DNA from: Nitrososphaera sp.
GTDB lineage: Archaea > Thermoproteota > Nitrososphaeria > Nitrososphaerales > Nitrososphaeraceae
Assembly (NCBI GenBank): GCA_025450475.1
Contig: JANWHJ010000060.1
Coordinates: forward strand, 1 to 6,860
Reading direction: 5' to 3'
DNA: 6,860 nucleotides
A program made the position numbers and the translations under genes. The notes below the pieces were generated by a model. It was not told the origin of the DNA. It ran no database searches and saw nothing but the letters and a program-made list of their open reading frames with translations. Of the stretch, positions 1 to 4,960 are shown piece after piece. Within the stretch, counting starts at the first letter, position 1. Every line of letters starts with the position of its first letter.

Positions 1-80
1 AAAGGTGGACTCAGGAGCTGGAGAGATACTTCGAACGCGAGCAGATCGGCCTGATTCCAGACGAAAAGCACCACTGGTAA
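1..80 (+). CDS. C-terminal end of an unrecognised protein (partial)
   Basis: An open frame enters from the left edge (first full codon at 3) and gives 25 residues rich in charged and aromatic amino acids (RWTQELERYFEREQ, then ending DEKHHW) before TAA at 78-80. A second in-frame TAA follows at 81-83, and a terminator-like hairpin lies directly downstream, which supports this being a true gene end. The G/C-ending codons (CTG, GAG, CAG, ATC, GGC) match those of the well-supported genes of the window. Too little is present to name a family; the tail looks like an amphipathic helix followed by a short polar end. Being coding is likely; function is unknown. Confidence 0.6.
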   Translation, partial: RWTQELERYFEREQIGLIPDEKHHW

Positions 81-87
81 TAACACT

Positions 88-122
88 TGGGGCTACGCGC
101 CCATTATCTTATTTTCTTTTAT
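88..122 (+). terminator. Hairpin plus T-rich run after the first gene
   Basis: TGGG-GC (88-93) pairs with GC-G-CCCA (97-103) around a 3-base loop, with one bulged G at 99. A T-rich stretch follows (104-120, including TTATTTTCTTTT). Archaeal termination depends mainly on the T-run, so the T-tract is the stronger evidence. It sits 5 bases after the double stop of the first gene. Confidence 0.45.
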
Positions 123-166
123 CGTTTCTAACGATATGAATATCTAACTTTCATGCCATTATCGTT
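120..166. repeat. TATCGTT inverted repeat with a third copy
   Basis: TATCGTT (120-126), spacer TCT, then AACGATA (130-136) form a perfect 7-bp inverted repeat. A third TATCGTT lies at 160-166 in direct orientation, 40 bases from the first. It could be a small hairpin extending the terminator or an operator for a dimeric regulator. No gene start that it would clearly control follows downstream. Confidence 0.4.
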
Positions 167-188
167 GGATGTACTGATTTGTAAGGCC

Positions 189-258
189 GCTTTCACAGAA
201 AGACATGTACTTGCATGTGTCATCAAAAACTGGTGCCAGTCGAATGTAATGTGAAAGC
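189..258. repeat. 9-bp inverted repeat closing a 52-base loop
   Basis: GCTTTCACA (189-197) is the exact reverse complement of TGTGAAAGC (250-258). After one mismatch, pairing resumes outward (186-187 with 260-261). Inside the loop, ACATG and CATGT can form a second small stem. The arrangement could be a structured non-coding RNA or simply a decayed repeat. I could not match it to a C/D-box, H/ACA, tRNA or SRP layout. Confidence 0.3.
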
Positions 259-469
259 CGCTGCATCATGTGCAAAGTACGCGATCTAGATTTCGGCAGG
301 CTTTTTAGGCAATTGATGGGGTGGCCGCAGCAAGGAAGGTGGCAGAAACTTTTTCGACGCTACGCATTCTCAAAAACTCTAGCAGGTAGCCGGAGCATTC
401 CGTCGGGTAAGAAATTTCATGGCAGAGCAAACCATCCGACACAGGCCGATTACGTGGAGGGATATGTAA

Positions 470-609
470 TCGTCTTCAGCCGGGACGCTCGCTGAAAAGG
501 TAGTGCAGGTAATCGTACTGCCTGCAAGAAACGAGCAGGAAGCATCATGCGGGTTCCTTACGTCATAGACAAAAAGTCTGCGCATTTGTGTATCAAAGAT
601 AAGACCTGA
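470..609 (+). pseudogene. Broken N-terminus of a family 2 glycosyltransferase
   Basis: The frame containing 500-541 reads VVQVIVLPARNEQE, which resembles the first beta strand and nucleotide-binding start of GT2 enzymes (hydrophobic strand, then PARNEEE). In that frame the reading continues only to a TAG at 566-568. If one A is restored at GAAGC (539-543), the reading becomes ESIMRVPYVIDKK, which is how GT2 proteins usually go on (ESI..V...I.K), until TGA at 607-609. No ATG precedes it; the frame opens after TAA at 467-469 and GTG at 503 is the only plausible start. The fragment stops where the minus-strand glycosyltransferase ends, so it appears to be a remnant that lost its catalytic DXD part. 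The assignment is by motif on a short stretch, so it stays tentative. Confidence 0.4.
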
Positions 610-1783
610 CTATCTCTGCGACATTGTCTATCCCATTCAGATTCTCTGCCAGCTTCATCATTTTGTGCGTGTTTTCTTTGTATGAAGGATCTCGCAAAGC
701 AATTTCGACAGCATCTGCAATTTGCTTGGCAGTCAGGCCTTTTGGATGAAGCATTATTCCTGCCCCAAATTCAGCGATCTTTTCTGAGTTGCCAAGTTGT
801 TCGCCATGTTTCTCAATAGGGATGGTAACTACCGGCTTGCCAAACTGCAATGCTTGAGATAGTGCCGTATGTCCGCCTCTCAGCACAATAAGATCACTCA
901 TCGCAAAGATCTCGTCTCTAACCGGACACCATTCATAATACCAGCCGGATTCACCAATTCTTTTGGGTTCCGTACTTCCATCAGGTTTTCCTTCCGAAAT
1001 TACAAATTGTATTTTTTCATTAAAATACTTGCTTGCTTCAATGCACAGTCTTATCAGCGGTAAGCGTGTTTGATGTGGGCCACTAACATGGATAAAAACG
1101 ATAGGTCTAGACGCTCCAAAGTCAAGAAGCTTTCTTGTGTTTTCTACCTTTGTATCGTTAATTTCAAACCTAGGTGAAGTGAATCCGACGTATTCGATCT
1201 TTGAGTTCGTTGAGCTGACGTCCCAAAGATTATGCCCCGAAATGGTGTAAGGTGGAGGAAGATCTGGAACCAGAATGCGATCTGCAAAGTTCCAGAAACC
1301 TCCGAGTAACTCACCGGATAGTGATTCAAACAATCGGGCAATGCGAAATTCCCGTATTCGAGGAGAAAGCAATAGTTTAACTTGGTTTAAGATAACTATG
1401 GAAGGAATGCGTAGCAATTTCGCAGCAATTAATGGCGAAAGCCTCGAATCTGATATTATTACGTCAGGCTCATAGGCAATCATGTTTCGAATTTCTTGGT
1501 TGATTTGTTTCGAGAGTTGGAAGAACCATTTTGGAATGTTGGCGAGACTGTGCTTTATTGTGAAACTACCCTCCGTTGTCCAAGCAAATTCTACTGGCGG
1601 GACTCGTATACATTTGTAGCCTCGTTTAGAAATGAAGTTTGTGGCTTCGCCATATGATGAAAAGTTAATCTTGACTCCATCATTTTTCAATTGATCTGCC
1701 AACATTATCATACGGCTGGCATGACCAAGTCCAACGCCATAAGGAGAAAGATACGCACCTCCCACTTCAAAAAAAATATACAC
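593..1783 (-). CDS. GT-B glycosyltransferase, MJ1255/MurG-like
   Basis: A cytoplasmic or membrane-associated enzyme expected to move a sugar from a nucleotide-sugar donor to a lipid or glycan acceptor, probably for surface polysaccharide or glycolipid. The N-terminal domain opens with SPYGVGLGHASR (residues 13-24), the glycine-rich loop of MurG-like and MJ1255-like enzymes. The YEPDVIISDSRLSPLIAAKLL stretch around residues 104-124 is the usual second strand-helix unit. The C-terminal donor-binding domain has LRGGHTALSQAL (301-312) and IPIEKHGEQLGN (321-332), matching the G-G-x-x-T and H-x-EQ-x-x-N motifs of this fold. The length (396) is normal. The annotated start is GTG at 1783, but the TATA box centred near 1795 would start transcription near 1770. 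GTG at codon 7 (1765) then fits a leaderless start better and leaves a family-typical N-terminus. Codons are clearly more AT-rich (AAT, ATT, AAA) than in neighbouring genes, suggesting an acquired or accessory gene. Acceptor and sugar cannot be read from the sequence. Confidence 0.88.
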   Translation of the reverse strand: MYIFFEVGGAYLSPYGVGLGHASRMIMLADQLKNDGVKINFSSYGEATNFISKRGYKCIRVPPVEFAWTTEGSFTIKHSLANIPKWFFQLSKQINQEIRNMIAYEPDVIISDSRLSPLIAAKLLRIPSIVILNQVKLLLSPRIREFRIARLFESLSGELLGGFWNFADRILVPDLPPPYTISGHNLWDVSSTNSKIEYVGFTSPRFEINDTKVENTRKLLDFGASRPIVFIHVSGPHQTRLPLIRLCIEASKYFNEKIQFVISEGKPDGSTEPKRIGESGWYYEWCPVRDEIFAMSDLIVLRGGHTALSQALQFGKPVVTIPIEKHGEQLGNSEKIAEFGAGIMLHPKGLTAKQIADAVEIALRDPSYKENTHKMMKLAENLNGIDNVAEIVRSYL

Positions 1784-1789
1784 GAGATT

Positions 1790-1801
1790 GATTATATATT
1801 G
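1790..1801 (-). promoter_or_regulatory. TATA box for the glycosyltransferase
   Basis: Read on the minus strand the box is AATATATAAT (1800-1791). Its centre is about 12 bases from the GTG at 1783 but about 30 bases from the GTG at 1765, so it favours the later start codon. This is consensus-like for archaeal TBP sites. Confidence 0.5.
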
Positions 1802-1873
1802 TTAGTCCAATTGCATACCATTTTCAAAGCTTGCGAGATGCACTTTTTGTTAGAAATCTAATGCCATTGGATC

Positions 1874-1975
1874 CTAGTAGTATTCCAATGTATCAGGTGG
1901 TACATCTTCATTCCACAATGACTTGAGAGAAAGTCCTGCGAAGGAATTGAGGATCGTACCAGCCATGAAGAGCAT
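1874..1975 (-). CDS. Possible 33-residue membrane peptide
   Basis: An ATG at 1975, 25 bases after the AMMECR1 stop codon, opens a 33-codon frame that begins MLFMAGTILNSFAGLSL and ends in an acidic, tyrosine-rich tail (VPPDTLEYY) at TAG 1876-1874. The hydrophobic first half is long enough for one short membrane helix with an N-in or N-out single-pass topology. The frame stays open and hydrophobic for a further 11 codons upstream of the ATG (DVFIHILFT), so it may instead be the tail of a decayed membrane protein. No Shine-Dalgarno site is seen. No family recognised. Confidence 0.28.
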   Translation of the reverse strand: MLFMAGTILNSFAGLSLKSLWNEDVPPDTLEYY

Positions 1976-2000
1976 TGTAAATAGTATATGGATAAAGACG

Positions 2001-2606
2001 TCAGTTTTCCTCTAGAGTAAGCCGGATAACATTCCCCCTCGGCGTTATTTCCTTGAATATGATGGCCTGGAACTTGTATAAGCTTGTCTCGGGGTAGAGC
2101 CGCGCGTCGGCTGGCGCGCCAGCTTTGTAGCAGATGTTTGCAAGGTATTCGTCGACGTCCCATTTCAGCTCTACCGGCACCTGCGGAAGCAATAGTCCCG
2201 AGCCTTGGCGCCAGCGCAGGACAAGCCCGTCCCGGCCGATCATGATCTCTTTCTTGTACTCAGCACTGTGGATCTGGATCTCCTCCGGCGGGGTTAGCAC
2301 GCTAACCTCAAATATCATCCTGTCCAGCTCCTGTGTGTCAACCGGTGGAAACCGCGGATCTTCAGTCGCTGCAGCAATGGCGGCTTCCACCACCAATTGG
2401 TGCAGCTCTTTTTCCGGCAACAGAAAGCCAATGCAGCCACGCAGATGTTCTTCATTGTTCCGTGTGAGGTAGTGGAGCGAGACAAACACTCCGGCCCTAT
2501 CGGGCGAGTCCGTTTCCGGGCTGATTGTCTTGGAATCCCGGAGGTATGTTTCCACTGCCCTTCTTGCCAGCCTCACAAGTTCGGTGCCTTTGCCGATCGA
2601 GTCCAA
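2001..2606 (-). CDS. AMMECR1-domain protein (TIGR00296/PH0010 type)
   Basis: A 201-residue protein covering the whole AMMECR1 domain. The invariant LRGCIG motif is at residues 55-60, followed by ATEDPRFPPV at 80-89 and the EVSVLTPPEEI strand at 100-110, all in the order known for archaeal family members. The biochemical role of the family is not settled; structures show a two-subdomain fold with a conserved groove around the LRGCIG cysteine, suggesting an enzymatic or binding role in the cytoplasm. The start is TTG at 2606: an in-frame TGA lies three codons earlier, and the nearby ATG at 2616 is in another frame, so no other upstream start is possible. A TATA-like box 27 bases before the TTG supports leaderless initiation there. 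No radical-SAM or MEMO partner gene is in the window. Confidence 0.93.
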   Translation of the reverse strand: MDSIGKGTELVRLARRAVETYLRDSKTISPETDSPDRAGVFVSLHYLTRNNEEHLRGCIGFLLPEKELHQLVVEAAIAAATEDPRFPPVDTQELDRMIFEVSVLTPPEEIQIHSAEYKKEIMIGRDGLVLRWRQGSGLLLPQVPVELKWDVDEYLANICYKAGAPADARLYPETSLYKFQAIIFKEITPRGNVIRLTLEEN

Positions 2607-2629
2607 TTGTATACATCACTGAAGACGGA

Positions 2630-2637
2630 CTAAAAAG
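2630..2637 (-). promoter_or_regulatory. TATA-like box for the AMMECR1 gene
   Basis: The minus strand reads CTTTTTAG, centred about 27 bases upstream of the TTG start at 2606, the distance expected for a leaderless archaeal transcript. The box is a weak match to consensus, but its spacing helps decide the TTG start. Confidence 0.4.
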
Positions 2638-2815
2638 GCATGTCCTTTCTGGAAGTTTGTTCAGTAATGCTCCCGTGTTACAGAACATTTTCCGACATGC
2701 CGGGCTATCAGTTGCTTGAAAAATTGCGCCCGCCGCACTCCTGGAGACGCCAAAAAGTCGAAATCAAACCCCAAGAATTAGTGCGTTATCCTGTGCTTTT
2801 TCACGATTCAAAAAG

Positions 2816-2825
2816 ACATATTAAC
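2816..2825 (+). promoter_or_regulatory. TATA-like box for the zinc-ribbon/VOC pair
   Basis: ACATATTAAC is centred about 28 bases upstream of the ATG at 2849, the right distance for leaderless transcription. It would drive the zinc-ribbon gene and, by read-through, the VOC gene. With the box at 2630-2637 it makes 2607-2848 a divergent promoter region. Confidence 0.45.
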
Positions 2826-2848
2826 TGTATTTGTCAACCTACTGCCAT

Positions 2849-3007
2849 ATGATGAACTGTCCTTCCTGCGGGGCGATTATGGTGTGGCTGAACGGCTCCG
2901 TCCTTCACGATACCCCCGTCAAGAATTACGAATGCAGGAGGTGTCAACTGTTGGTGGAAAAGTACTCGGACGGAAACTATGAAACAAAGCCCATAGAGCC
3001 GCAGTAA
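2849..3007 (+). CDS. Small zinc-ribbon protein, 52 residues
   Basis: A short gene with start ATG-ATG at 2849-2854 and stop TAA at 3005-3007. The protein begins MMNCPSCGAI and has two CXXC knuckles, C4-P-S-C7 and C29-R-R-C32, spaced to bind one zinc ion in a zinc-ribbon or rubredoxin-like fold. Between them is a hydrophobic, beta-rich stretch (MVWLNGSVLHD); after them is a charged tail. The codon choice (GGC, CTG, GTC, AAG) matches neighbouring genes, and the TATA box 28 bases upstream supports expression. Either Met could be the first residue. Such mini-ribbons are common in thaumarchaea, and their partners (nucleic acid, protein or redox) are mostly unknown. The VOC gene starts 5 bases after the stop, so the two are almost certainly co-transcribed. 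Confidence 0.75.
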   Translation: MMNCPSCGAIMVWLNGSVLHDTPVKNYECRRCQLLVEKYSDGNYETKPIEPQ

Positions 3008-3012
3008 GAGTC

Positions 3013-3423
3013 ATGAAGATAAGCAAAGTTATCGAAACGTGCATCTATTCTTCAGACCTCGACAGCATGAAAAAATTCTACGTTGGCATGCTCGGCTTGC
3101 CGCTTGTGCAGGAAGAGAATAACAAACTCATTTTTCTGAAGGCAGGTAAGAGCATGCTATTGATATTTGATCCTACTCGTACCAGCTTTGACAACGAAAG
3201 GCTGCCAGCGCACGGTGCCCAAACTCCACCATCAAGTGTACACTTTGCTATGGAAATTGAAGAGCGCGACTACCAACTATGGAAAGAGCTTTTGGCAAAC
3301 AACCAGATCGCAATAGAAAAAGAAGTCGACTGGAATGGCAAAGCCAGTTCGCTCTACTTCCGCGATCCGGCAGGCAACCTTGTGGAGCTGATAACGCCGG
3401 GCGAGTGGCCGGTGGAAAGCTAA
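3013..3423 (+). CDS. VOC/glyoxalase-fold metalloenzyme
   Basis: A 136-residue single-module protein of the vicinal-oxygen-chelate superfamily (glyoxalase I, bleomycin-resistance proteins, extradiol dioxygenases, methylmalonyl-CoA epimerase). The first beta-alpha-beta-beta-beta unit has the hallmark DLDSMKKFYVGMLGLPL (15-31), and the second ends in YFRDPAGNLVEL (115-126). Likely metal ligands are E8, H77 (SSVHFAME) and E125; the first position carries Glu instead of the His seen in many glyoxalases. The length matches one half-unit pair, so it should work as a homodimer. Substrate is not readable from sequence. Its position between a zinc ribbon and an isocitrate-lyase-like enzyme hints at handling of a reactive oxo- or hydroxy-acid, which is inference only. 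Its TAA stop is part of the next gene's TATA box. Confidence 0.9.
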   Translation: MKISKVIETCIYSSDLDSMKKFYVGMLGLPLVQEENNKLIFLKAGKSMLLIFDPTRTSFDNERLPAHGAQTPPSSVHFAMEIEERDYQLWKELLANNQIAIEKEVDWNGKASSLYFRDPAGNLVELITPGEWPVES

Positions 3424-3430
3424 TATAACA
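3421..3430 (+). promoter_or_regulatory. TATA box overlapping the VOC stop codon
   Basis: TAATATAACA starts with the TAA stop of the VOC gene (3421-3423). Its centre is 26-27 bases upstream of the ATG at 3452, the standard archaeal distance for leaderless transcription of the next gene. The isocitrate-lyase-like gene can therefore be expressed independently of the upstream pair. Confidence 0.6.
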
Positions 3431-3451
3431 TTCTCGCCTGCCCCCTCACTG

Positions 3452-4324
3452 ATGACCAAGAGAGCGGCCAAGCTGACACTTCGGGATCAGCTTGAAGATA
3501 AAACTAGGATAACCGTCCTTCCAGGAGTATTTGACGCCCTGAGCGCAAGGATAGCTGAACAGGCTGGCTTCCAGGCGATGTTCCAGACAGGATACGGCTC
3601 ATCCGCCGCCCTTCTTGGTATGCCGGATTTCGGGTTCATGAACGCCGGCGAGACTGTCGACAATGCAAGAAGGATAATTCGTGCAGTAAAAGCACCAGTC
3701 CTAGTAGACGTTGACACGGGCTATGGTAATCCCCTCAACGTCTGGCGCCTCGTACAGGACCTCGAGAGCATGGGCGCAGCCGGGATATTTCTTGAAGACC
3801 AAATCTGGCCCAAGAGGTGTGGCCACATGGTGGGCAAGGATGTCATATCAAGGGAAGAGTACCTGCCAAAGCTCAAGGCAGCAGTGGAATCACGAAGGAG
3901 TAAGAACTTTATCATCGTCGCGAGGACCGACGCGCGTGCTCCAATAGGGCTTGAAGAAGCAATTGCACGGGGAAAGGCTTACAAGAAAGCCGGCGCCGAC
4001 GTCATATTTGTCGAAGCGCCAAGGTCGATTGAGGAGATGAAAAAAGTGGCTGACGAGATAGACGCACCCCTGGTCGCAAACATGATAGAGGACGGTGTCA
4101 CGCCAAACCTCTCCGCGCAAGAGCTGCTGAAGCTTGGTTACAGGATAGCAGTGTTTCCGCTGTCCGCCCTCTATAGCGCGACATATGCCATGAGAGAAGT
4201 GCTGACAGAGCTGAAAAAGACCGGCACGACTAGGCAAACGCGCAAGATGATGGTAACGTTCAAGGACTTCAACCGTTTTGTGGACTTGGATAGGTATATG
4301 GGCCTTGAAAAGAGATTCACTTGA
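3452..4324 (+). CDS. Isocitrate lyase/PEP mutase superfamily enzyme
   Basis: A 290-residue (beta/alpha)8-barrel enzyme that should cleave or form a C-C (or rarely C-P) bond next to a carboxylate, through an enolate stabilised by Mg2+. The seen motifs are: PGVFDALSARIAEQAGF (24-40); QTGYGSSAALLGMPDFG (45-61), the substrate loop; VDVDTGYGN (85-93) with D86 and D88 at the metal site; EDQ (115-117); and the mobile active-site loop KRCGHM (121-126) with C123 as probable general acid. VARTDAR (156-162) and VEAP (187-190) complete the barrel. The KRCGH loop with cysteine points to a lyase (methylisocitrate lyase, dimethylmalate lyase or oxaloacetate hydrolase type) rather than PEP mutase. The length is that of methylisocitrate lyases and about 140 residues shorter than classical isocitrate lyase. 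No methylcitrate synthase or dehydratase is nearby, so the true substrate stays open. It faces the thioesterase gene tail to tail, with 112 bases between them. Confidence 0.92.
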   Translation: MTKRAAKLTLRDQLEDKTRITVLPGVFDALSARIAEQAGFQAMFQTGYGSSAALLGMPDFGFMNAGETVDNARRIIRAVKAPVLVDVDTGYGNPLNVWRLVQDLESMGAAGIFLEDQIWPKRCGHMVGKDVISREEYLPKLKAAVESRRSKNFIIVARTDARAPIGLEEAIARGKAYKKAGADVIFVEAPRSIEEMKKVADEIDAPLVANMIEDGVTPNLSAQELLKLGYRIAVFPLSALYSATYAMREVLTELKKTGTTRQTRKMMVTFKDFNRFVDLDRYMGLEKRFT

Positions 4325-4436
4325 GCCTCCAGTAGAATGATCTTTGATCGATAAATAGAAACACTCTGCTTTAGATTTATGACAATATCTCATTTCCTTC
4401 CTGTCCTTGAGCTCGTTTTGGACTCTTTTGTCTGGT
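4325..4436. other. Convergent 3' intergenic region
   Basis: This 112-base AT-rich spacer separates the ends of the isocitrate-lyase-like (+) and thioesterase (-) genes. It contains a short GATC-TTT-GATC hairpin at 4340-4350 and, on the minus strand, a T-rich TTTCTATTTATC run near 4351-4362. Either could help end transcription, but neither is a strong terminator. Confidence 0.3.
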
Positions 4437-4928
4437 TTAAGGATTAGTTTTCTGGAACTTGCCGGCTTCCTTCAGGCGAGACTGCATTCGGGCCTCGCCC
4501 TTCTGAAACCGGATCCTGTCGTCGGTCGTCTTTAGAACAAGTTGTGGCACCTCCGTCGGACTGCCGTTCGAGTCAAGCGCAACCATCGTGACGAACGCGG
4601 TCCCTGTTCTGACCCTTGTTCCGTCGTCGAGGTTCTCTGACTCGATCCCCACTTCCACTTCCATAGAAGACCTCCGCACATAATTCAGCCTTGCCGAGAG
4701 TATCAGTGCATGCCCGATGTATACTGGTTTCAAAAACGTCATCCTATCAATGCTAGCGGTAACACAGTTTGTGTTTCTGGCATGTCTCTTGGCCACGAGC
4801 CCAGCGGCGAGGTCGACGTGTTTCATTATCACGCCTCCAAAGACGTTTCCCTTTGGGTTGGCGTCTGACGGAAGCATCATTACAGTCAACTCCGTCCTTG
4901 ATTCATGCGCGCTCTTTCTCAAATTCAT
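4437..4928 (-). CDS. Hotdog-fold acyl-CoA thioesterase (YciA/BACH type)
   Basis: A 163-residue enzyme expected to hydrolyse acyl-CoA to free acid and CoA in the cytoplasm. The N-terminal stretch MLPSDANPKGNVFGGVIM (18-35) and HVDLAAG (37-43) hold the family signature, with N24 and catalytic D39 on the hotdog helix. TASIDRMTFLKPVYIG (about 57-72) gives the second strand pair. A single hotdog domain of this size forms a hexamer or trimer of dimers in known relatives. The last 40 residues are charged and helical, beyond the core. The ATG at 4928 is 19 bases after the upstream flavoprotein stop, with a TATA box in between, so it likely has its own leaderless transcript. Chain-length preference cannot be read. 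Archaea have no bulk fatty acids, so CoA recycling or isoprenoid/short-chain acyl-CoA control are possible roles (inference). Confidence 0.92.
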   Translation of the reverse strand: MNLRKSAHESRTELTVMMLPSDANPKGNVFGGVIMKHVDLAAGLVAKRHARNTNCVTASIDRMTFLKPVYIGHALILSARLNYVRRSSMEVEVGIESENLDDGTRVRTGTAFVTMVALDSNGSPTEVPQLVLKTTDDRIRFQKGEARMQSRLKEAGKFQKTNP

Positions 4929-4946
4929 TTCCCTGCCGCCTTGCGC

Positions 4947-4960
4947 GCTATAAAGCGTTT
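4947..4960 (-). promoter_or_regulatory. BRE/TATA promoter overlapping the flavoprotein stop
   Basis: On the minus strand the sequence is AAACGCTTTATAGC: a purine-rich BRE-like part followed by the box CTTTATAG. The last three bases TAG (4950-4948) are the stop codon of the upstream gene. The box centre is 23-24 bases before the thioesterase ATG at 4928, giving an essentially leaderless transcript. Confidence 0.6.

Larger units (their letters stand above)
81..469. other. Gene-poor intergenic stretch
   Basis: About 390 bases without a convincing gene. Besides the terminator-like hairpin and the two inverted repeats there is a 33-codon frame at 153-254 and a 75-codon frame at 268-495. Both lack a positioned promoter and recognisable motifs; the second is very rich in R, K and G and looks like chance reading. 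The stretch separates the unnamed left gene from the glycosyltransferase area and may be the decayed part of an accessory region. Confidence 0.5.

Noticed and set aside
268..495. 75-codon plus-strand frame starting MCKVRDLDFGRLFRQ
   Set aside because: Arg/Gly-rich chance-like composition, no domain motif, no placed promoter, and it overlaps the GT2-like remnant in another frame.
2661..2774. 37-codon minus-strand frame with a TTG start
   Set aside because: Rare start, no promoter or motif, and length within chance expectation.
2640..2852. 70-codon plus-strand frame in the divergent promoter region
   Set aside because: No motif, unusual residue mix, and it covers the promoter regions and the start codon of the zinc-ribbon gene.
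3890..4393. 167-codon minus-strand frame opposite the isocitrate-lyase-like gene
   Set aside because: Antisense shadow of a strongly supported gene; cysteine/histidine-rich random-looking sequence without family features.
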